From assembly GCA_034696485.1 (NCBI GenBank), contig JAQIWT010000978.1:1-13297 (forward strand): DNA of 13,297 nucleotides, read 5' to 3'. A program made the position numbers and the translations under genes. A model generated the notes under the pieces. That model searched no databases, had not been told where the DNA came from, and was given only the letters and a program-made list of their open reading frames with translations. The stretch's first letter is position 1. Every line of letters begins with the position of its first letter. The stretch comes from Isohypsibius dastychi (Eukaryota; Tardigrada; Eutardigrada; Parachela; Isohypsibiidae). Below, in pieces: positions 7,374 through 13,297 of this stretch.

Positions 7374-8482
7374 ATGCTCTGTTTCTTTGTATCCGTTTCT
7401 CTTCTGGCTATTTCTGTCGTCGGGCAATACAATGGCGGCAATACCTCGAGAGTTGTGACATTCTCGGTGAGTCCACACTGCTTCTTGACCTTTTCATCGA
7501 GGTTTTGCTGAATATTATTCAATTCATGGAGAGAGGCCAGCTTGCGACGGAAGAGCCTGATGGCACAGTTGGTGGATTCATGAAAGAAGTGCTCGATCTG
7601 CTGGGACAACTGGCCGGATTCACTTACACTACAACTTTCCAAGCGGACCGCCAATATGCGGCTCTTCGGCCGAGTGGAACATGGAACGGCGTTGTTGGTA
7701 CTCTCATTGCCGAGGTGAGTAACACCAAGTGTGAATGATTCGTCTTGGGAAACTTTGATGATGTGTTTTCAGCAAGCCGATATAGCGGCCATTGATCTGA
7801 CCATAACTGCCGCCCGTCAAGCTGTAATCGACTACACAGTGCCATTTGCCCTAAGTCCCATTATATTTCTGATCAATGTGGCTACGGGTCTCAACAACGT
7901 CCACTACTTGACTTACGCCGGCTCGTCATTCGCCGAAGCTCTAAGAGTAAGCGAGCGTTTTTGCTTTTTTGCTTTTTTCGGCCATACGAGCACAAGTTAT
8001 TTCTGTGACGGGGGTAGCTCCGTATAGTTTTTCTAGTAAACCCAACTGTTTCACAGTAAATGCTGCTATGAGCTCGGGGCTTTTGTAATTGCAAGGATCT
8101 ACAATCCCAGCAGTCCAGGCGATTTGGGCTGATATTCAGGCAAACAACGGACTGGTACCGCTTTCGCAGTCGGATGAGGCTATAGCCCGTGTGGTGGCCG
8201 GAGGCTTTGCCCTAGTGGCTGACCTGATCACGCTCTTACCAATCGTCGCCCAGAACCCTGCTGTACTTGCACTGAATGGCACATGTGACGACATCATCTC
8301 CAACTCCTACCTTGCTTTTGGAGTCCAGCTAGGTAGGCTCTTTTGGAACATCGATTTGACAAAAAGACGATTGAATTTTGTCCACAGATTCACCTTTGCA
8401 ACGAATGATTTTTATCGCCATGTCCAGACTGACCGAGGCTGGAACACTCCAGTCACTGCTTGACAAGTACAATCTAGTCTGA
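7374..8482 (+). CDS. Secreted iGluR-type ligand-binding-domain protein, copy 3 (intron 3 phase problem)
   Basis: Exons: 7374-7466 (signal peptide MLCFFVSVSLLAISVVGQ), 7532-7714, 7773-7946, 8096-8332, 8388-8482. S1 shows VGGFMKEVLDLLGQLAGFTY, GTWNGVVGTLIAE and QADIAAIDLTITAARQAVID. S2 shows GSSFAEALR, VQAIWADIQANNGLVP, FALVADLITLLP, LNGTCDDIISN and RLTEAGTLQSLLDKYNLV. The SPLQ start of exon 5 follows Asp instead of the usual Gly. Exons 3 (174 bp) and 5 (95 bp) match the other copies exactly in length. However, exon 4 after the only available AG (8094-8095) is one base short compared with copy 1 (237 against 238), so the homologous donor at 7947 gives a frameshift. A donor at 8014 (ggggtagct) would restore the frame, with an 82-bp intron and 22 extra residues including FCFFAFFG, giving 282 aa. 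Otherwise the gene is freshly broken or there is a sequence error. No TATA box is evident. Confidence 0.7.
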
Positions 8483-8757
8483 TTCTCTATTTTGCAACTT
8501 TTGTATCCTCCTACACTGATTCAATCGTTCAGTCTAATGTCAGCTTTCCACAGCAAAGAACTTTAAAACAAGCATATCGTAAATATAAACTCTCCGAGCT
8601 CTGCGCGTCAAAGCTACTGATGAAATTCTTACGGATCGTTACCGAATCGGTTTTTACTGACAGCATTTTTATCCACCTGAGCTCGTACTACTGAGAACAC
8701 TGATTCTGTTTCTATCGGGACGCAGTTTTTTTGGGCGAACAAATCAATGAAGTCGGA
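8483..8757. other. Convergent 3' spacer between copies 3 and 4
   Basis: 275 bp between two stop codons facing each other. AT-rich, no gene and no canonical AATAAA on either strand; AATATA at about 8583 is a possible variant signal for copy 3. Confidence 0.5.
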
Positions 8758-9935
8758 CTAAACTAGCCTGTATTTAACCAGCATTGACTGAAGCTGTCCC
8801 AGTTCGTTGATTTTCGACATGGCTGCCGAAATCTGCTTGCGTAGCGGCGATCCTGTAACGTAAAAAGATGTTCACGCATCAATTTTTGTGAGTTGGCTAA
8901 ACATAAAAAAAAAGGAAATTCTGAGTAGCTTCAGCGAGGTCCAAGGGTTTCAGCTGAATTTTTTCGTCTCTTGTAACAAAATGACTTTCACAAAATATTG
9001 TTTTTGCGATTACCCAAGGCTCCAGAAAGCTCATCTTTACATTTTTTAATCGAGGTGCCGTGCAGAAACCTTACCTTGTTGGACACCAAATGCAAGGTAG
9101 GTGTTCGATATGATGTCATCACATGTTCCATTGAACCGAAGCCGGCCGGGATTCTCGTTGACGAACGGGAGAGCTGAGATCAGATCCGATATGTAGGCGA
9201 AACCCCCTGCCAGAACCCGGTCTACTGCGATAGCGTCGTCATTGTCCGTGCCCGATACCAAACCGTTGTTCGCTTGGATGTCAGCCCAGATTGCTTGGAC
9301 AGTCGGCACTGTAGACCCCTGAACAGCCAAAAATCATTAACGAGAAAACCACGCCGAATAAAACTTACGCGAAGAACTTCGACAAAAGAGGTGCCTTGCA
9401 CGACCAGATAACGGACATTATTCAAACCGTACTCCACATTGGTCAGAACTTTAAGTGGGCTTTGGGCAAATGGGGTGGTGTAGTCGATGACTGCGTCACG
9501 AGCTGCTGTGATTGTCAGATCAATGGCCGCCAGATCGGCTTGCTGTAACCAATCACCGTATAGAAAAACCTGGTGAAAACCTTGATCTTACGTTGGTAAG
9601 AAGGGCACCAACCACCCCACTCCAAGAACCATCTGGTTGCAGTGAGCCATATGAGAATCCCGGTAGGATGGTGATCGAGTAGGTGAATCCTGCCAGCGGA
9701 GCAATGAGACCTAAGAGCTCGATGATGAATCCCCCAAGTGTTCCATCGGCACTCTGAGTAACCAACTGGCTCCGCGGTGTCTGGAATAATGCAAATCGCA
9801 TAGAATTTTGGTAATATTGTAAGATTCCTTCATTACCAAAAGTGTGACGACTCTAAGGTGTCTACGATTGCTATATTGTCCGTAAGCAATACTAAGAAGC
9901 ACCGAAATTGTTAGGAGCCTAAAAAACGAATTCAT
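8758..9935 (-). CDS. Secreted iGluR-type ligand-binding-domain protein, copy 4
   Basis: Minus-strand exons: 9935-9837, 9780-9592, 9542-9369, 9318-9075, 8852-8758 (266 aa, phases 0, 0, 0, 1; introns 56, 49, 50 and 222 bp). Signal peptide: MNSFFRLLTISVLLSIAYGQ. S1: GTLGGFIIELLGLIAPLAGF, then YGSLQPDGSWSGVVGALL, and QADLAAIDLTITAARDAVID with YTTPF. S2: QGTSFVEVLR, VQAIWADIQANNGLVSG, FAYISDLISALPFV, FNGTCDDIISNTYLAFG, and SPLRKQISAAMSKINELG ending LVKYRLV. The Tyr-Gly, Trp-x-Gly and carboxylate-binding Arg of iGluR S1 are present, as is an Asp in the S2 site position used by NMDA-type subunits. There is no hydrophobic helix after the signal peptide. It ends at LV right after the last helix, where receptors would continue into M4. 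The last intron is about four times longer than any other in this copy. It is divergent from copy 5, its closest relative by exon lengths and start. Confidence 0.88.
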
Positions 9936-9978
9936 GGCAAGGCTACTAGCTTTTTGATAGCTATGGTGAGCAACGGAC

Positions 9979-9984
9979 TTTATA
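9979..9984 (-). promoter_or_regulatory. TATA box of copy 4
   Basis: TATAAA on the minus strand, within the palindrome ACTTTATAAAGT, begins 49 bp before the ATG. Spacing predicts a leader of roughly 15-20 nt. The same TTTATAAAG core precedes copy 5. Confidence 0.6.
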
Positions 9985-10373
9985 AAGTTGGTGACGGTTA
10001 ATTTGTGCCAGGATGCGATCGCTAGTTTGAATATTTTTTGTCTTGCACTAATTTCCGCTTAGAACAGGCGGCTCACGGTTACTGACCGCAACGGCTGATG
10101 TTTTTACTCCGACTAAAAATAATTCACGAACGCATACGGGGGAATAAACCGCGCAGACAATGCAATCAGCTCGATAGTTTTCTGATCTTTTTTGTGGTCC
10201 AACAATATCGTTTTCAGTCATCCATGCGAAACTGCAGACGGATAATAATGACCTGTACCGTATGTTCATTTCAGAAGAAATTGTTTTCGTCTCAATTTAC
10301 CGTACATGACATGTCTGCGATCTCAGAGCGAGCTGGACAGCAATAATAAAAAAACCATGAATTTATACATGTT

Positions 10374-10379
10374 TATAAA
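10374..10379 (+). promoter_or_regulatory. TATA box of copy 5
   Basis: TATAAA (in GTTTATAAAGC) begins 53 bp before the ATG at 10427, nearly the same spacing as in the divergent copy 4. Confidence 0.6.
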
Positions 10380-10426
10380 GCAACAGGTAATCTTCGCGGG
10401 TGTTATTATTCGTCGAAAACTCTGCC

Positions 10427-11485
10427 ATGAATTCTTCACTTCTTGATATTTCTCTTTTGGTTATCTTCACTGTTGCTCTGGTTGGGGGTCAGTCCACCGT
10501 GAGCGGACCACGCAATGTCCGAGTTGTGACAATTCTAGTAAGTCGCGATTCCTTCCTTCGATGTTCAGTCTTGGAAAACCCGCAGTCTCTTAGACTCCGG
10601 ATCTCCAGCTGGTCTCTCAAAACGCCGATGGGACTTTTAGCGGGTTCATCATTGAACTCCTAGATCTGGTTGCTGCACGTGCTGGTTTCACATACACAAC
10701 CTTCCTCCAACCTGACGCAACATACGGTTCACTCCGGGCAGATGGTACATGGGACGGCCTAGTTGGGACATTGATAGCTGGGGTAAGATTTTGTAGCGAG
10801 TTAGTAGTTGATTGATGGAATAAATCTATGGTGACTGACAGCAAGCAGACATTGCCGCCGCTGATCTAACTATCACTGCGGAGCGTGAAGAGGTCATTGA
10901 CTTTACATCCCCATATGCTCAAAGCCCGCTCGTAATTCTGACGAATGTGGAATTTGGACTGAACAACGTCCACTATTTGACGCAAAGCGGGACATCCTTC
11001 GTCGAAGAGCTTCGTGTATGTGCTATCTATTATTACCCGGCAAATTCTGCCTGTTGGTTGACGAATTGTTTCTCTTAAGTTATCAACTGTTCCTGCTGTT
11101 CAAGCTATTTGGGCGGACATCCAGGCCAACAATGGACTAGTGCCAACCATTGGGGAAGCAGTGGAGCGAGTTTTAGCTGGAGGTTTCGCTCTGGTTGCTG
11201 ACCGAATAACTGCGTTGCCGTACGTATTAGCTAATCCCACCCGGCTTCGATTTAACGGGACATGTGACGACATAATCTCCAACACATATCTGGCGCTAGG
11301 CTTGCAATTAGGTATGAAAACTCTGGAACCGTGTTGACAAGTCTAGTTTACATCAATGAAGGACATTTTTCAGTATACTACTTGTTGCAGGCTCAGCATG
11401 GCGCGACCCGATTTCAATTGCCATATCACAAATCAATGAGTCTGGACAGCTGCAGTCGCTTTTGGTCAAGTACCGTCTGGTCTAA
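10427..11485 (+). CDS. Secreted iGluR-type ligand-binding-domain protein, copy 5
   Basis: Exons: 10427-10537, 10594-10782, 10842-11015, 11080-11311, 11391-11485 (266 aa, phases 0, 0, 0, 1; introns 56, 59, 64 and 79 bp). Signal peptide: MNSSLLDISLLVIFTVALVG. S1: SGFIIELLDLVAARAGFTY, then YGSLRADGTWDGLVGTLIAG, and QADIAAADLTITAEREEVID with FTSPY. This is the copy closest to the textbook iGluR pattern (Tyr-Gly, Trp-x-Gly-x-VG, A-D-x-A, LTIT-x-x-RE, D-F-T-x-P). S2: SGTSFVEELR, VQAIWADIQANNGLVP, FALVADRITALPYV, FNGTCDDIISNTYLALG, and ISQINESGQLQSLLVKYRLV. Exon 5 reads GSAWRDP where the others have (G/D)SPLR/Q. No channel helices, no M4. Expected to be secreted, N-glycosylated at NGT and able to close on a small ligand, probably an amino acid; this last point is inference from the family. 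Confidence 0.9.
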
Positions 11486-11604
11486 CTAAGATGACATGAC
11501 ACTCAACCCCGAGACAAATATCTGTGGACTGTTGTCATCGTAAAATGTCAGCCATGTTTCAACGAAAAAACCACTACAGTATGTACGCAGCGTTTCAGTG
11601 TCCG

Positions 11605-11610
11605 AATAAA
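11605..11610 (+). terminator. Possible poly(A) signal AATAAA for copy 5
   Basis: First AATAAA after the stop at 11485, 120 bp downstream. Further AATAAA matches follow near 11762 and 11825, so the site used is uncertain. Confidence 0.4.
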
Positions 11611-12315
11611 ATATTGAAAGATAACTTCGTGATTTGCAAAAGAAATCTGGAAAAGCCATGCGGGTTCTCATGGCCCTTCCGTGTTATACGTCTTTCCATA
11701 CAGACAACCGAGAATCAGCTGTCAATCTCATCTTCAAATAGCTGCAGTATACGGTAAAACTAATAAATCCCGATCAGATAATGGCATAGCTGGACCTTCA
11801 GTCGTCCCAAAAGAAAGAACATAGAATAAAACTTGCGAAACTCCGCTTCGAACCGCCAACAAGTAAATCACCAAGTTTCACTGTACTAACCAGTAGATGA
11901 TATTAGTGCTTCCGTACGCATATGATTCAAATGATGAAGCTCTGCCACCTGTTGTGGGAAAACCGCCATGACTAACAACTTGTTCGCCTGCATGACTATT
12001 CCATCATAGCTACGACGAGACGACGAAATATATGAATGAACTCTAAAGTAGCACATTCTTTTATTTGATGCTATCTGCTAGCCTATATGACACCTGAAAT
12101 GTTAGGTTATTTCTTTGATGTTCCTCCGACTTTAAAGCAAGCAAGGTAAGTATGTCACAGTACAAGCCATGTTTTGCATTTTCCCGACATATCCCCTTGG
12201 GAAAATTGCGATTAAACATGACCTTCTATACAAATCTTATCACAATGCCGCACAAACAATTTCGCAATCTGATTCTGACCAAAACCATTTGAAATCTGTC
12301 CAGGATCTATTTGCA
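11611..12315. other. Intergenic, no gene seen
   Basis: About 700 bp. Only short frames without splice support or protein-like composition on either strand. No strong repeat noticed. Confidence 0.5.
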
Positions 12316-12323
12316 TATATAAG
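12316..12323 (+). promoter_or_regulatory. TATA box of the secreted coiled-coil gene
   Basis: TATATAAG, a good TATA match, starts 90 bp before the ATG at 12406. Predicted leader is about 55-60 nt. Confidence 0.6.
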
Positions 12324-12405
12324 CCATGGAATGGCTCGAGTTAACATACCTTCCAAATCAGTAGTTTCAAGCTCTTGATCCTCAAAATCTTTCTTTGTTA
12401 CAAGA

Positions 12406-12782
12406 ATGGCTTATTCCAAGATATTTGTCGTCGTTTTGCTTGTCGGATTGGTCTTGGCCGTATCATCAGCGTTTCCATCCAGTAATGGTATGTTAAATTT
12501 GGTCAGAAACCGGGTCTTCTTCTCTAACGTAATTGATATTTTGCAGATGCACAAAAAGACTCCAAAATATTGTTTGACTGGGTTGAAATAAAAAAGATCC
12601 AAAAGGAACTGGCGGCTCAAAGCAAGCTGATCAAGAACCTGGAAATCGTCGACTGGAAACAAAATGGAGATATTTCGAAACTGGGCATTAAAGTGAATGC
12701 GCTGGAAGCCAACGTCGCCAGCCTTCAAGAGCAGCTCGATGCTTTAGAGGGCAGTGGGCAGCGCGACATTTTTAGCAGTTAG
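12406..12782 (+). CDS. Small secreted coiled-coil protein (105 aa)
   Basis: Exon 1 12406-12487, intron 12488-12546 (59 bp, phase 1, gtatgt...ttgcag), exon 2 12547-12782. Exon 1 encodes a clear signal peptide, MAYSKIFVVVLLVGLVLAVS, ending SSA before FPSSN. The mature part of about 83 residues is charged and helical. Residues about 46-95 show hydrophobic spacing typical of a coiled coil (IKKIQKELAAQSKLIKNLEI, then ISKLGIKVNALEANVASLQE). The end GSGQRDIFSS is probably flexible. No cysteines are in the mature part. I do not recognise a family; secreted coiled-coil proteins of this size can be oligomeric matrix or structural components, but nothing specific supports this. The TATA box and intron make it a credible gene. 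Confidence 0.7.
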
Positions 12783-13119
12783 AAGGATTTGATTGATGAC
12801 ATCAGCGTTCCACATGACACCGTCAGCGAATCCAAACCAATCAAGCAGAACATAGAATCTGTATTTTCGTTCAAAAAGACATTGGTCAAGCTCACTGAAC
12901 TTCTCTGTAAACCTTCCTGATTTTTTCCACTCACCGTTTTTTATAGCCTGATTCTCGCATTTCTAGTTGAGTTTTAAACTTGAAAAAACAAGCCTAGATG
13001 ACATTCTGGTTGCTCACAGCGTTAAGCTAGAAGTATAGTCGCTCTTTTTCACTCCTGCCAAGCCAATTTCGGACCACAGAACTGTTTTGGGAAAAAGTAT
13101 AGTATAGTCGGCAGCAGTC
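12783..13119. other. Downstream flank, no gene seen
   Basis: AT-rich flank after the coiled-coil gene. The frame just after its stop is partly protein-like (LIDDISVPHDTVSESKP) but has no start or splice signal of its own; read-through of one TAG would extend the previous protein, which I regard as chance. Confidence 0.4.
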
Positions 13120-13297
13120 TTGCCGCGTTTTCTAAGCGGCAGCAGCGCTTTTTGCGCTTTTCTGCGTTTTCTGCGTTTTTCGAGCGCAGTTGGAGCGCAG
13201 AGCGTGAAAAAAGCGCAACGCAAGCGCAACGGCTTTTGTATTCGAGCGCAACGCCATTTTTAGAGAATTTAGCGCAACGGCATTCGTTTGTAACGGT
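13120..13297. repeat. Low-complexity region with GCGCAACG repeats and inverted counterparts
   Basis: GCGCAACG occurs at 13213-13220, 13224-13231, 13246-13253 and 13272-13279, with related GAGCGCAG units at about 13182-13205. Just upstream (13138-13180) the other strand's flavour appears (GCGCTTTTTGCGCTTTTCTG, GCGTTTTCTGCGTTTTT), so the two halves can partly fold on each other. The repeat continues to the window edge, so its full extent is unknown. Confidence 0.7.

Larger units (their letters stand above)
9936..10426. promoter_or_regulatory. Shared divergent promoter region of copies 4 and 5
   Basis: 491 bp between the two start codons, with a TATA box at each end and no supported gene. It contains GCGATCGC (10015-10022), a palindrome. 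It also contains an ACCTGTACCGTATG motif at 10251-10264 that recurs near 5166. Shared control of the two copies is plausible but not shown. Confidence 0.5.

Noticed and set aside
1576-11485. Reading the cluster as full ionotropic glutamate receptors or as bacterial periplasmic binding proteins
   Set aside because: No hydrophobic helices or pore-like sequence occur between S1 and S2 or after S2 in any copy, and no intron lies at the S1-S2 joint. The genes have eukaryotic introns and TATA boxes and iGluR-type S1 motifs, so a bacterial transport operon does not fit.
1-13297. CRISPR arrays, bacterial operons, insertion sequences, rRNA, intact tRNA genes
   Set aside because: No regularly spaced direct repeats, transposase frames or complete cloverleafs were found; the gene structure is eukaryotic throughout.

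Overview
The window is animal-type nuclear DNA from a compact genome. Genes are small and split by very short introns (mostly 49-67 bp) with GT...AG ends. Several genes have TATA boxes 45-85 bp before the start codon, and at least six encoded proteins begin with a signal peptide. I see no operons, Shine-Dalgarno sites or bacterial gene packing. A tardigrade or a micro-arthropod would fit, but nothing I can read fixes the phylum.

The main content, from about 1.5 to 11.5 kb, is a cluster of one gene family. There are four near-complete copies (1576-2578 +, 7374-8482 +, 9935-8758 -, 10427-11485 +) and one truncated pseudogene (about 6553-6923 +). Each full copy has five exons with the same intron phases (0, 0, 0, 1). 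Each encodes a signal peptide followed directly by the two halves (S1 and S2) of an ionotropic glutamate receptor (iGluR) ligand-binding domain. S1 carries the W-x-G-x-VG-x-L and A-D-x-A-A / LTIT-x-x-R / hDaT-x-Pa motifs. S2 carries the G-T-S segment, an x-D site, an invariant NGTC and an Sxhx-xxI-xxAh-xxhxE/N-x-G-x-LQS-hL-x-KY tail. The channel segment (M1, pore loop, M2, M3) that normally separates S1 from S2 is missing, as are an amino-terminal domain and M4. These read as secreted, soluble, channel-less glutamate-receptor-like binding proteins, a layout comparable to the soluble acetylcholine-binding proteins of molluscs. I regard this cluster as the candidate undescribed system; ligand and role are unknown.

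The copies differ in condition. The 1576 copy has lost about 11 residues of S1, including the Trp motif. The 7374 copy has a one-base phase problem at its third intron. The 6.6 kb copy keeps only exons 4 and 5 and has a +1 frameshift. The 9935 and 10427 copies look intact, are each 266 aa long and are divergently transcribed from a shared 491-bp region.

Around the cluster: the left edge holds the 5' part of an intronless SAM-dependent methyltransferase (- strand). A coding-like relic of an unknown gene lies at 748-1029. A four-helix membrane protein gene spans 3225-4339. A weak, three-frame coding-like stretch lies at 4622-5180. A 52-aa secreted cysteine-rich peptide is encoded at 6032-6190. 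A small secreted coiled-coil protein lies at 12406-12782. The right edge (13120-13297) is low-complexity DNA with repeated GCGCAACG. A cluster of hairpins at 7003-7134 is unexplained. All gene models were assembled by hand from reading frames, splice signals and comparison among the copies.
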